A stretch of DNA of 24,056 nt from a virus. Position 1 is the first letter of the stretch. Every line of letters starts with the position of its first letter. The DNA lies in IMG/VR virus record IMGVR_UViG_3300043449_000237, positions 1 through 24,056 of that record. One strand, 5' to 3'. The translations under genes were made by a program, and so were the position numbers. Shown here piece by piece: positions 1-7,770 of the stretch. The notes below the pieces were generated by a model. The model was not told the DNA's origin and searched no databases. It saw only the letters and a list, made by a program, of their open reading frames with translations.

Positions 1-540
1 GAATGGGCGCTGCCTAGCGACAAGCCCGACGGTCGAGCTGGCCCGGCACAGAAAGCGGGTGCTGGCCGCGGGGTCAACGAGTATACGGAGCTTATCTGGA
101 GCCTGGAGACTGCCGGGGACAAGCGCGAGATGATCGTGGACCGTTGGATTGACCCGAGGACCGCCGGCACCGAGACGATCACCAAAGACGGCGGCGTCAC
201 CGTACTTGACCTACTTGGTCAGACTGACAATCCGTTGATATTTACGCCCGCGGCAGGTCTGCCAATTGAGGAGCGGGTGCTATTAATCAATGATCTTTTG
301 TCGTGGGATAGAGAAAAACCAATGGTAAAAGGTGAAAACCACCCAAAACTGATGGTACATGAGTCTTGCCAGAACTTGATTTATAGTTTAAAGGAATGGA
401 CTGGACAAGATGGGCAAAAAGGTGCTAGTAAAGATCCTATCGACGCTTTAGGGTATATGGTTGTGATGCAGCCGCAATACTTTGGCGGCTTGGATTGGGA
501 AAAGCAATCTAAACGAATGTCTATGACCGGAAGTTATTAA
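1..540 (+). CDS. terL: Terminase large subunit, C-terminal part (5' truncated)
   Basis: The frame is open from base 1, so this is the last 179 codons of a gene that begins outside the window. TerL is the ATP-driven DNA-packaging motor and cleaves concatemers with an RNase H-like C-terminal nuclease. Only the nuclease part is visible. It contains the stretch DRWIDPRTAG and, near the end, KDPIDALGYMV, which fits the final metal-binding acidic motif of TerL nucleases (D-x-x-D-A-x-x-Y). The position directly upstream of a portal gene supports the call. The ATPase Walker motifs would lie upstream and cannot be checked. Base composition falls from about 65% GC at 61-120 to 40% at 301-360 (hand counts), so the last half may have a different recombination history. 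The identification is strong from motif and context. Confidence 0.88.
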   Translation, partial: EWALPSDKPDGRAGPAQKAGAGRGVNEYTELIWSLETAGDKREMIVDRWIDPRTAGTETITKDGGVTVLDLLGQTDNPLIFTPAAGLPIEERVLLINDLLSWDREKPMVKGENHPKLMVHESCQNLIYSLKEWTGQDGQKGASKDPIDALGYMVVMQPQYFGGLDWEKQSKRMSMTGSY

Positions 541-542
541 AT

Positions 543-2648
543 ATGATATCGCCAGTTGATCCTTTAGCTATTGCTTCTGATACGCCTGACATTGGCGAGC
601 TATTGAGCGAGTACAACCGCTCGATGATTAACTCGTCACAGGGCAACTTGGTGACTAAGTTTGATAACATCCGTTTTGCTCGCTGGGCCGGCCAGACTGA
701 CGACGGCAAAAAGCACAGTACGGCGCGCCCCGAGGGTAGCCCGGCATGGCCGTTTGAAGGTGCGAGCGATGTTCGCAACCGCCTCATCGACTCGTCCTGC
801 AACGAACTTTCCGCACTGCTGGTCACAGCCTTTCAACGTGCAACCATTCGAGCATCCGGGGTTACACTCGATGATGCACCAATCAGCGGCATTGCGACGA
901 ACCTTTTGCACTGGATTCGTGACGCAAAAATGCCCCAAGAATTGCGTAAAGAAGCTGAACTTGGCGCTCAGTACGCTTTGCAGTACGGTTGGTCTGCATT
1001 CTTCGTAGGCTGGCAGCAGAATATCAGCAAGCGCACACAGGAGATTACCGCTGAGGAACTCTTTCAGATGGCCGCGCAGGCGCAGGGTTCCGTGCTTGCG
1101 GAACTGCCGCAGATGATCCTCGATGCGCCCGACCAGGCTGCTGCAATCATTCAAGCGGCGATCCCTGACCTTGATGCGGACAACGCCAAGCGCATGGTTA
1201 ACGAGATGGCCACGACTGGCCGTGCGACGTATGACCAGGAGTACGTCAGCCGGAACCTTCCCGAGATCGTTGCGCTTAAGCCTTGGGATGAGATCATCGT
1301 TCCACCAGAGACGGCTGATTTGCAGCGATCACGGGTCATTTACCGCAGGACATGGATGTCCGAGGTTGAGTTGCGTGAGAAGATCACTACGGAAGGTTGG
1401 GACCCAGACTGGGTCGAGCGTGCGCTGCAACAGATCGGCAAGAGCAGCACGTTCTACAACATCAACCTGCTGCCGACAACGACCATGTTGGTTTACAACG
1501 GCGTAAACTACATGAACATGGTGGAGGTTGTGTATGCTTATACCAAGAGTCTCGACGGAAAAGCGCCCGCGATTTACTACACCGTTTTTTGTCCGCAAGC
1601 GGCGTCCAATCGAAAAGAAGATGCAGCCTCGTGGGCTATCCATCAGCGACTGGATTACGCTCATGGCGAATACCCGTTTGTGGAATTTCGTCGTGAACAG
1701 TTGCGCCGCGCTATTACTGATACTCGTGGTATACCCGAACTTGCGAGCACGGATCAAGACGAGATCAAGGCCCAGCACGATTCCATTCGGGACCATACTG
1801 CCTTCTCGACTTTACCTCCCATCAAAGTCGTCAAACGGATTGGTGCCATCAACAAGGTGGGCCCAGGAGTACAGTTGCCTGTCGTAAGTCCGACTGACTA
1901 CAGCTTTATGGAGCCGCCGGCACGCGAACCTACGGTGGCGTTCAAGCTCATCGAACGTGTCGAAGCCAATCACGCGGCTTATTTTGGCACGGTCAACGCC
2001 TTGGTGCCACCGGCCAAGACGCAGATGTTGCAGCAGTTGCTCGTCAATAGCTGGCTGCTGAGCTGGCGCAACATCTACCGGCAGATGTTCTCGCTGTGCT
2101 GCCAGTACATGAGTCCCGAGGAGATCATGCGCGTCACTGGCGGGCAACTGCCGCAGAGCATGTCTGAGATACACAACGAGTTCGACCTTAACGTCCGATT
2201 TGACGTGATGGACATGGACAAGGAGTACATCGCGCAGAAGATCGACTTCCTCACGAAGGTTGCTCAGTTGGATACTGGTGGTGTGCTTAACAGAACACGG
2301 CTGACCGAGATGATGATCCAAGCCATCGCGCCTGAGATGGCAAGCGAGCTTATCCTCAACCAGCAGCAGGCCAGTGTGCAGATGTTCAAGGACGTGCAGA
2401 GTGACATTGGCATGATGCTGCTCGGCAACGAGGCGTTGTACCAAGAAAACGATCCGGCTGCACAGACCAAGCTGCAATACGCGCAACAGGTGCTTCAGTC
2501 TAATCCGAAGGCGCAGGCTGCACTCCAGCAGGACGAGAACTTTAAGGCGCTGTTTGAAAACTACGTTAAGAGCCTTCAGATGTCAGTTATGCAGCAGCAG
2601 AACGCGCAGATTGGCAGAATTGGTGTAACTCCTGTATCACAACAATGA
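543..2648 (+). CDS. Portal protein (podovirus type, 701 aa)
   Basis: The portal is the dodecameric ring at one capsid vertex through which DNA enters and leaves. The length fits large portals of P22-like and SU10-like podoviruses (about 700 aa). Residues 80-110 carry a NRLIDSSCNELSALL segment, and the middle contains ITDTRGIPELAS followed by DQDEIKAQHDS, which I associate with the crown/stem part of such portals. The C-terminus is helical and Gln-rich, as expected for a barrel or core-binding tail. The gene starts two bases after the terminase stop, and its 3' end overlaps the next gene by ATGA. The assignment rests on position between TerL and scaffold/capsid genes plus length and general sequence character; I could not run a profile search. 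Confidence 0.85.
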   Translation: MISPVDPLAIASDTPDIGELLSEYNRSMINSSQGNLVTKFDNIRFARWAGQTDDGKKHSTARPEGSPAWPFEGASDVRNRLIDSSCNELSALLVTAFQRATIRASGVTLDDAPISGIATNLLHWIRDAKMPQELRKEAELGAQYALQYGWSAFFVGWQQNISKRTQEITAEELFQMAAQAQGSVLAELPQMILDAPDQAAAIIQAAIPDLDADNAKRMVNEMATTGRATYDQEYVSRNLPEIVALKPWDEIIVPPETADLQRSRVIYRRTWMSEVELREKITTEGWDPDWVERALQQIGKSSTFYNINLLPTTTMLVYNGVNYMNMVEVVYAYTKSLDGKAPAIYYTVFCPQAASNRKEDAASWAIHQRLDYAHGEYPFVEFRREQLRRAITDTRGIPELASTDQDEIKAQHDSIRDHTAFSTLPPIKVVKRIGAINKVGPGVQLPVVSPTDYSFMEPPAREPTVAFKLIERVEANHAAYFGTVNALVPPAKTQMLQQLLVNSWLLSWRNIYRQMFSLCCQYMSPEEIMRVTGGQLPQSMSEIHNEFDLNVRFDVMDMDKEYIAQKIDFLTKVAQLDTGGVLNRTRLTEMMIQAIAPEMASELILNQQQASVQMFKDVQSDIGMMLLGNEALYQENDPAAQTKLQYAQQVLQSNPKAQAALQQDENFKALFENYVKSLQMSVMQQQNAQIGRIGVTPVSQQ

Positions 2649-2896
2649 CGGAAAATCAAAAGGACGCTTTTGGCTTTTCAGGGAAGAACAATACCTGGAG
2701 CGAAGTGCTTAAAGTTATCGAGCAGTTGCAGGAGCAACATTGGATGCTTGCTATAAGTAAAGACTGCAAAGGAGAAGATAGAATACATGCCGCAGGGCAG
2801 GCTGACGGGATTAATCTTACTTTGAGCACACTTATTGAATTAAGAAGGCAAGCAAGAGAATTAAATGGCTTGACTAATAACGAAGATTTGGCATAA
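2645..2896 (+). CDS. Small conserved-looking hypothetical protein (83 aa)
   Basis: I do not recognise a named family. The 83-residue product is hydrophilic and mostly predicted helical, with an NTWSEVLKVIEQL segment near the N-terminus and a DRIHAAGQADGINLTLSTL stretch in the middle. There is no signal peptide or membrane segment. Its ATG overlaps the portal stop (ATGA), so translation is probably coupled to the portal. Small proteins are commonly found between portal and scaffold in podoviruses, and a role in head assembly is possible but unproven. The 3' part is AT-rich (about 32% GC at 2821-2880), lower than the flanking structural genes. Confidence 0.7.
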   Translation: MTENQKDAFGFSGKNNTWSEVLKVIEQLQEQHWMLAISKDCKGEDRIHAAGQADGINLTLSTLIELRRQARELNGLTNNEDLA

Positions 2897-2911
2897 CGCC
2901 ACTAGCGGGCT

Positions 2912-2928
2912 AACCAGCGTTACTGGTT
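2912..2928 (+). other. Short hairpin between the 83-aa gene and scaffold gene
   Basis: AACCAG at 2912-2917 pairs perfectly with CTGGTT at 2923-2928 around a five-base loop. No U-run follows, so it does not qualify as an intrinsic terminator. It lies in the 62-base gap before the scaffold gene and could be an RNA-processing or stability element, or chance. Confidence 0.35.
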
Positions 2929-2958
2929 TGATTATATAAGGACTTGCTACCTATTAGC

Positions 2959-3957
2959 ATGAACGAAGCACAAACACAGCCTGACGCCGGGAGTCAGGAG
3001 GCAGGAACGACACCCGTTGCACAAAAACTCGGTTTGCTGGATCAGCAAAGTCTTAGTGACTTGCTTAAATCTGGTTTCCTTGACGAGAAGGAGGCGACTC
3101 CCGCCAAAGAGGAGCAGGCTGAACCTGAAGTTGAAGCTGAGGAGCCAATCGTGGACTCGGAAGCTGAAGCTGAGGCGCCAGCCGATCAGCCCATTGAAGA
3201 AGAAGCTGAAGCTGAAGAAAGTTCGTTAAGCAAGGGCGTACAGAAGCGCATCAACAAGTTGGTTGCTGCGAAGAAGGCCGCTCAAGCTGAACTGGAAGCG
3301 CAAAAGTCGCGTCTGGCTGAACTGCAAAAGGAACTGGAGACTGCGAAGTCTTCGGTGCCGGCAAGACAGGTGGACGTATCTGATGTTGTCGAGCGTTTGT
3401 CCACACTTGAACAAGTGAAGGAAGAGCGCCAGAGAGCGTTGGATGTCATTTTGTGGTGCGAAGAGAACCCGGATGGTGGAGTCATCACCCTGCCCGATGG
3501 CACGGAGAAGGATCTTACCGACCAGGAAGTTCGCAGCATGAAGAGACTGGCGATTCGGCGCAAGGAAATCGAGCTGCCAGCCCGCGAAGAGTACCTGCAA
3601 CAGCAGGCTTACGTTGAGGGTGAAGTGGTAAAAGACTTTCCTTGGTGGAGCAAGCCGGAGACTGAGGAGTATCAAACTGCTCAACAGATTCTGCGTGAGT
3701 TCCCAGAGCTGAAGAAGCGCCGGGCAGACTGGAAACATGTAGCTGGATTATTAGTTATGGGAATCAAAGCCTACGGCGAAAAGAAAGCACAGAAGAAACC
3801 AACTGCACCGATCAAACGCGCCCCTGCTCAACCGTCGATTAAGGCGGCACCGGCAAGGACGACCCAGACGGACCTTCAGAAGGCCAAGCAATCGTTCATT
3901 CGGAACAATTCAAGAGATGGGATGACTGACGTAATCAAAGCAATGGGACTTGTGTAA
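2959..3957 (+). CDS. Capsid scaffolding protein (332 aa)
   Basis: The product has an acidic, low-complexity N-terminal third rich in Glu/Ala (EAEAEA-type runs around residues 50-90), then a long charged helix with coiled-coil character (about residues 95-145, KGVQKRINKLVAAKKAAQ), then a basic C-terminal region (KKAQKKPTAPIKRAPAQP). That layout is typical of phage scaffolds, which fill the procapsid and bind the capsid protein through a basic C-terminal segment. It sits immediately upstream of the major capsid gene. I chose ATG 2959 over the in-frame TTG at 2944, because the only purine-rich sequence (AAGGA, 2938-2942) is one base from the TTG, too close to serve it. No protease motif was seen, so the scaffold probably exits or is cleaved by something not visible here. 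Confidence 0.78.
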   Translation: MNEAQTQPDAGSQEAGTTPVAQKLGLLDQQSLSDLLKSGFLDEKEATPAKEEQAEPEVEAEEPIVDSEAEAEAPADQPIEEEAEAEESSLSKGVQKRINKLVAAKKAAQAELEAQKSRLAELQKELETAKSSVPARQVDVSDVVERLSTLEQVKEERQRALDVILWCEENPDGGVITLPDGTEKDLTDQEVRSMKRLAIRRKEIELPAREEYLQQQAYVEGEVVKDFPWWSKPETEEYQTAQQILREFPELKKRRADWKHVAGLLVMGIKAYGEKKAQKKPTAPIKRAPAQPSIKAAPARTTQTDLQKAKQSFIRNNSRDGMTDVIKAMGLV

Positions 3958-3991
3958 GTCCTTAACAATCAAACGCAGTTTACTCTTACTT

Positions 3992-5047
3992 ATGGCTATT
4001 CTTACTGAACCCCAACTTAGCGGTCGCGGTCTACGCGAAGACTTGATGGACATGATTGCGCTCGTTGACGCAAAGGACACTCCTTTTACGTCAATGGCTC
4101 GCAAAGGCAGCAAGCCCGGGAATATGTACTTCCGCTGGCAGTCTGACTCGCTCCCCACTCCTCAGGTGGGCGGTGTGGTTGACGGCACGGACGTTTCCAC
4201 CTACGACAACTACGTCGTTGGGTACCGCGCTGAACTCGCCAACTACGCGCAGGTTTTCCGGCGTGCAGTGCGCGTGTCCCGACTCACCCAGGACATCGCT
4301 GATGTCGCTGGCGTGCGTGACGAACTGGCTGACAACGTCAGCAAGGGCATCACTGGCATCAAGCGCGACATGGAAGCGACCTTCACGTCGAACCAGCTCT
4401 CGCAGCAGGACAACGGCACGACTCAGGCCTACCGCACCGCTGGTGTGCAGACCTGGATCAACAACGCTGGAACTGGTACGCCAACCCCCGGAGACATCCC
4501 TTCGATCTTCCGTACTCCTCTGACCTCGATCCTCACTGGTGCATCCAGCGGGTTGACGGACGCAGGTGTGCAGGGGCTTCTGAAGTCGATCTTCGACCAG
4601 ACTGGCCACTACACCAGCTTCGACGCCATTGTTGGAACGGACCTCAAGCGTGCCTTCACCGGCCTGCTCGGGACCACGGCTCTGACCACGGTCAGCAACT
4701 CCAGCAACACGCTTGCTGCTGGTGCGACCAAGGTGCAGACCTTCCAGCGTGACGCTGCCGCTGACACCTTCATCCAGAGCTTGGACGTGTTCCAGGGTGA
4801 CTTCGGAACGGTGCGTCTGCATCCTTCCACGTTCATCGGAACCGTGTCCGGCACGACCTGGACGCCCACACCTTACAAAGGTCTTGTGCTCGACATGAAC
4901 CTCATCGAGGTTCGCTACGGCGGAAACGTCGCTAACGTCACTGCACTGCCAGATTACGGTGGTGGCCCTGCTCGCCTCATCGAAGCCGTCGCAGGCTTGG
5001 TTGTTGGCAACCCGCTTGGCCTCGGGAAATTCGACTACTCCTCCTAG
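3992..5047 (+). CDS. Major capsid protein, SU10-like family (351 aa)
   Basis: This is the main shell protein, expected to adopt the HK97 fold. The N-terminal region reads LVDAKDTPFTSMARKGSK, then YFRWQSDSLPTPQ and GVVDGTDVSTYDNYVVGY, which match my memory of the SU10 major capsid protein family (formerly DUF5309), where an aromatic-Q-x-DSL motif follows a TPF segment. RRAVRVSRLTQDIADVAGV and KRDMEATFTSN follow, again typical. ATG 3992 is preferred over the in-frame TTG at 3950, which would overlap the scaffold stop and add a 14-residue unrelated leader. No Shine-Dalgarno is present; the upstream sequence is pyrimidine-rich (ttactcttactt). The gene ends with two in-frame stops (TAGTAG) and is followed by a structured intergenic region with a terminator. 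Confidence 0.92.
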   Translation: MAILTEPQLSGRGLREDLMDMIALVDAKDTPFTSMARKGSKPGNMYFRWQSDSLPTPQVGGVVDGTDVSTYDNYVVGYRAELANYAQVFRRAVRVSRLTQDIADVAGVRDELADNVSKGITGIKRDMEATFTSNQLSQQDNGTTQAYRTAGVQTWINNAGTGTPTPGDIPSIFRTPLTSILTGASSGLTDAGVQGLLKSIFDQTGHYTSFDAIVGTDLKRAFTGLLGTTALTTVSNSSNTLAAGATKVQTFQRDAAADTFIQSLDVFQGDFGTVRLHPSTFIGTVSGTTWTPTPYKGLVLDMNLIEVRYGGNVANVTALPDYGGGPARLIEAVAGLVVGNPLGLGKFDYSS

Positions 5048-5063
5048 TAGTTGCTAACACGCG

Positions 5064-5114
5064 ACACCTGCCGACCTTGGGCCTCCATACCCGAAGGCGC
5101 AATAAGAGTGGTGT
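5064..5114 (+). other. Structured RNA element downstream of the capsid gene
   Basis: An outer pairing of ACACC (5064-5068) with GGTGT (5110-5114) encloses an inner hairpin, CCTT-GGG (5075-5081) with CCC-G-AAGG (5090-5097), which has one bulged G at 5093 and an eight-base loop. The GGT at 5110-5112 can instead pair with ACC at 5135-5137, extending the adjacent terminator stem. The two folds are therefore mutually exclusive at those bases. Function is unknown; it could stabilise the capsid mRNA 3' end or tune termination. Confidence 0.4.
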
Positions 5115-5118
5115 GACA

Positions 5119-5143
5119 GCCGGGAGAGACCGGCACCTTTTTT
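5119..5143 (+). terminator. Intrinsic (rho-independent) terminator after the capsid gene
   Basis: GCCGG (5119-5123) pairs with CCGGC (5130-5134) around the loop GAGAGA, followed by ACC and six T residues (5138-5143). A three-pair extension GGT/ACC is possible with a bulge. The stem is short but GC-rich and the T-run is clear. It lies three bases before the next ATG, so readthrough must occur for downstream genes unless a separate promoter exists; none is apparent. Placement suggests partial termination that keeps capsid transcripts more abundant than tail transcripts. Confidence 0.7.
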
Positions 5144-5146
5144 ACT

Positions 5147-5491
5147 ATGATTACAATCCCTACTGATTTAGTGCCACAGCTTGAAGAAGAACTACGTCGC
5201 GGCTGGCAGAAGAACCGTATTGAAGCACAGGTTCAAGCCAAGCAGACAGAGAAGATCAACCGAGAACGGCACAAGTCTATTGAGGGATTGGGTCAGTTGA
5301 CTGCCAGAATACCTCCTACGGCTTACCACTTCTGGGGCCAAAAGCTCGGATATGAATGTTGGAACGATAAAGCGTTCATGGATGAGTTTTTGCGTGACAA
5401 TCCTGAGTGTCGAGTCAATAGTGGAGGGACCAAAGAAATCCATGTTGGCTGGACGCCGACAAATGTTCGTTCCCGCACCGTTTATCAATGA
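5147..5491 (+). CDS. Hypothetical protein after the capsid gene (114 aa)
   Basis: I do not recognise a named family. The N-terminal half is a charged helix (EEELRRGWQKNRIEAQVQ, residues about 12-30). The C-terminal half has a compact region with IPPTAYHFWGQKLGYEC and FMDEFLRDNPECRV, and then a predicted beta segment ending in RSRTVYQ. The conserved look of the aromatic-rich centre suggests a genuine phage family that recurs next to capsid genes, but this is from memory and uncertain. The gene starts immediately after the terminator T-run and overlaps the next gene by ATGA, so it is translated together with the adaptor-like protein. Confidence 0.72.
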   Translation: MITIPTDLVPQLEEELRRGWQKNRIEAQVQAKQTEKINRERHKSIEGLGQLTARIPPTAYHFWGQKLGYECWNDKAFMDEFLRDNPECRVNSGGTKEIHVGWTPTNVRSRTVYQ

Positions 5492-6696
5492 AGACCGTTC
5501 CGTTTAGCGATATTCTTGCTTCAGTGTGTCAGCTTGTTGGCTTGGATCGCACGACGCTAAACGATAAGGCATTTGGGGCGATCCGCGACTTCACTGGTCG
5601 CCGGCTGTCAGTGGTGTGGGACCGTGAGGAGTGGCCCGATGTGCAAAGATACATGTACACTTGGCCTGGCATGCCGGTTGAGTCGATTGAGTCTGGGCTG
5701 AACATTCTTGCCACAGAGACGAACGTGCCTCTGTCCACGGAAGACTCGGAAGACTTCTTCACCGAGAACGAGCTTAACACGAACACGACTCGGATTAACT
5801 TTGACACGAACTTCAAGCGCATCTATCTGCAAGACTTTTTGCATGACAGGTACAAACTTGGCACTGTAGGAGATTCTTACGCCAAGTTCTTAAACCCGTT
5901 TTATGGTTCAGTAGATGACGGTCCATTAACGTCTGTTGGCGAGAACCAATATAACTTCACTTATTCAACTGCGACCGACGAAATAGGTGAATATATCACA
6001 AACATCGTCATTGAGGCTGAATTTACCAACACAAACTATTTTACCTATTCCGGCCCGAACTCGCCCCTGACAACAAAGGTGCTGTTCATGGACAACCAGC
6101 AGTTGCTTATCCAGATTCCACAGGGATCACTGCAAGGCTTGGCTATCTACACGAACGACCCGCGTCAGACGACCAAGGCAATTCCGCTGCCGTTTATCGC
6201 GGAAGACTTTGCCGATCAGACGCCACAGAACTTCGGGGATGACGTGAACTACCTCCGCACGTTCAATACATCAAAGCAGTTTGTGCAGTATCGTCTGACG
6301 CCGCCGCGCATGTTTGGCGTGAAGTACGATCCAATTACAGCCTACACGGCTGGTTCACAGGTATACTTTGACTTGGGGCAGGGCAATGGCAACTACTACA
6401 TTGGCGACAAGACCAAGTTGAGCAACGGCAACTTTTTCTTTGCAAAGACGAACGTGTCTGCTGGGGTGACGCCGGCCAACCAGACCTCCGAGACTTGGCA
6501 GATCCTTGAGATTCCAGCCAGGTTTAGGGATTACCTAGCGAACTCAGTGTCCGCTGACTTCCTCAAGTCTGAAGGTCGCGCTGAAGAGGCTGTGGTGCTT
6601 GAGCAGTTGGCTGAAGCGGCGATTCAACAGCAGATTGACGTTCTCATCCGTCAGCAGGCACAGAATCAGCGTCTAAACATGGCTTACACCTACTAA
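5488..6696 (+). CDS. Putative head-to-tail adaptor/structural protein with carbohydrate-binding-like insertion (402 aa)
   Basis: The N-terminus (FSDILASVCQLVGLD and AIRDFTGRRLSVVWDREEWPD) resembles podovirus proteins that assemble onto the portal. The C-terminus (FRDYLANSVSADFLKSEGR followed by EEAVVLEQLAEAAI) is helical and matches the tail end I associate with such adaptors. Between them, residues about 280-340 contain YDPITAYTAGSQVYF, then GNYYIG, then TSETWQILEIP. That pattern (xYxxGxxVxF...YY...W) looks like a small CBM5/12-like or chitin-binding-like beta module inserted into the adaptor. The centre (about 5850-6060) is AT-rich, about 37% GC at 5941-6000. A head-tail connector role is inferred from position between capsid and fibre genes. 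Confidence 0.6.
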   Translation: MKTVPFSDILASVCQLVGLDRTTLNDKAFGAIRDFTGRRLSVVWDREEWPDVQRYMYTWPGMPVESIESGLNILATETNVPLSTEDSEDFFTENELNTNTTRINFDTNFKRIYLQDFLHDRYKLGTVGDSYAKFLNPFYGSVDDGPLTSVGENQYNFTYSTATDEIGEYITNIVIEAEFTNTNYFTYSGPNSPLTTKVLFMDNQQLLIQIPQGSLQGLAIYTNDPRQTTKAIPLPFIAEDFADQTPQNFGDDVNYLRTFNTSKQFVQYRLTPPRMFGVKYDPITAYTAGSQVYFDLGQGNGNYYIGDKTKLSNGNFFFAKTNVSAGVTPANQTSETWQILEIPARFRDYLANSVSADFLKSEGRAEEAVVLEQLAEAAIQQQIDVLIRQQAQNQRLNMAYTY

Positions 6697-6697
6697 G

Positions 6698-6895
6698 ATG
6701 ATTACCAGATTTCTAAGAAAGCGGAACAAGAACACTGCACTTGATGTAAACAAGAACTTTGCTCGCATTCAAGTCAGAGGCAATTCACAGACATTCCAGT
6801 ACAAGAAAATAGATATTCCAATATCTGCTCGTATCTTGACACAAGCGGATGATTTTCTTAATACTGAGGCTAGCGAGCGCATAAACATTGGTTAA
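6698..6895 (+). CDS. Small basic hypothetical protein (65 aa)
   Basis: The product is small and basic at its N-terminus (RFLRKRNKNTALDVNKNF), with a central beta-like stretch (RIQVRGNSQTFQYKKIDI) and a C-terminus rich in Ala, Asp and Glu. I recognise no family. It begins one base after the adaptor stop (TAAGATG) and ends two bases before the first fibre gene, so it is part of the same translational unit. The tight packing and sequence free of stops support a real gene; the role is unknown. Confidence 0.62.
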   Translation: MITRFLRKRNKNTALDVNKNFARIQVRGNSQTFQYKKIDIPISARILTQADDFLNTEASERINIG

Positions 6896-6897
6896 CC

Positions 6898-7767
6898 ATG
6901 AGCATCAAAATTTCCAATCTTCCAGCAGCCGTTGCTGTAAACAATGACGATATTATTCCAATTGTTCAGAATGGTACTACCAAGAAAGCAGCGGCATCGC
7001 TAGTGCGCCCCGTGTTTGGCACGGCGGCAGGCACAGTCTGCGAAGGTAACGACGTTCGCTTGAGTGATCCGCGCACTCCAATCGGTGCTGCAAGTGGTGA
7101 TCTTACCAACGAGTATCCTGGGCCGGCACTGACCACGACCGGCGTTGTTGCGTTGACCTACGGTGGAGCTGCACAGGTTGGCCAGTTCACAGTAGACGCC
7201 AAGGGGCGCATTACAAGTGCCGCTTCTGTGGCGATCACCCCGGCTGCCATCGGGGCGCTTTCGCTTGCGTCGCTCGGCGCAAATGTTTCGACGTTCCTTG
7301 CAACGCCATCAAGCGCAAACTTGGCTGCTGCGCTGACAGATGAAGTTGGTTCTGGCTCGGTTGTCTTTGCAAGTGGAGTCACTGGCTCCGGCTCGGCTGT
7401 TCTTGGCACCAGCCCAACAATTGGCAATCCTACAATCAACGGATATGTTGAAGGCAATACTGATCTTGGCACTGTTGGCGCATCTGCAACACTGAGCATT
7501 GCCAGCAGCACGGTGCTTACAGCCACGTTGACGGCTGGAACACAAACGACGTTCACGATGCCTGCTGTGTCTGCCGGAAAGGCGTTTACATTGTATCTCA
7601 AGCAGCCTGCTTCTGGAACTGTTGGTTCTGCTGTGTTCACTGGTGTAAAGTGGCAGAACGGCGGCGCACCAATCATCACTGAGCTTAACGGCAAGCTCGA
7701 CATTCTCCCGTTTGTATCAGACGGCGTAAACTGGTACGGTTCTTTTGCTCAAAACTTCGCATACTAA
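6898..7767 (+). CDS. Tail fibre protein 1 (289 aa)
   Basis: This appears to be a short trimeric fibre or spike protein. Residues 1-36 form an N-terminal module (KISNLPAA, then QNGTTKKAA) shared with the next gene and probably used for attachment to the tail. Next come standard fibre modules: GDLTNEYPGPAL, then FTVDAKGRITSA, then ALTDEVGSGSVVF followed by GTSPTIGNPTI, all widespread in phage fibres. The C-terminal third (TLTAGTQTTFTMP to VKWQNGGAPIITE and VNWYGSF) matches a beta-rich terminal domain common in environmental phage fibres. No enzymatic residues were seen. It ends three bases before the next fibre. Classification as a fibre is strong; the receptor is unknown. Confidence 0.82.
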   Translation: MSIKISNLPAAVAVNNDDIIPIVQNGTTKKAAASLVRPVFGTAAGTVCEGNDVRLSDPRTPIGAASGDLTNEYPGPALTTTGVVALTYGGAAQVGQFTVDAKGRITSAASVAITPAAIGALSLASLGANVSTFLATPSSANLAAALTDEVGSGSVVFASGVTGSGSAVLGTSPTIGNPTINGYVEGNTDLGTVGASATLSIASSTVLTATLTAGTQTTFTMPAVSAGKAFTLYLKQPASGTVGSAVFTGVKWQNGGAPIITELNGKLDILPFVSDGVNWYGSFAQNFAY

Positions 7768-7770
7768 GCT

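Noticed and set aside
1812-2486. 224-codon open frame on the minus strand opposite the portal
   Set aside because: His/Leu/Val-rich product typical of a reverse-strand shadow; no family recognised.
2912-2928. Hairpin as a terminator before the scaffold gene
   Set aside because: No U-run follows the stem; listed only as a hairpin.
2933-2940. TATATAAG as a promoter -10 box before the scaffold gene
   Set aside because: No convincing -35 element at the right spacing.
2944-2958. TTG 2944 as scaffold start
   Set aside because: The AAGGA is only one base away; ATG 2959 gives a better N-terminus (MNEAQTQPDAG).
3950-3991. TTG 3950 as capsid start
   Set aside because: Adds an unrelated 14-residue leader and overlaps the scaffold stop; ATG 3992 has the start context seen elsewhere.
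4091-4822. 243-codon open frame on the minus strand opposite the capsid gene
   Set aside because: Mirror of a GC-rich coding frame; no recognisable protein, no start context like the other genes, and it lies fully opposite a certain gene.
5048-5146. tRNA-like gene in the gap after the capsid gene
   Set aside because: No T-arm consensus, no acceptor stem and no anticodon arm of the right size.
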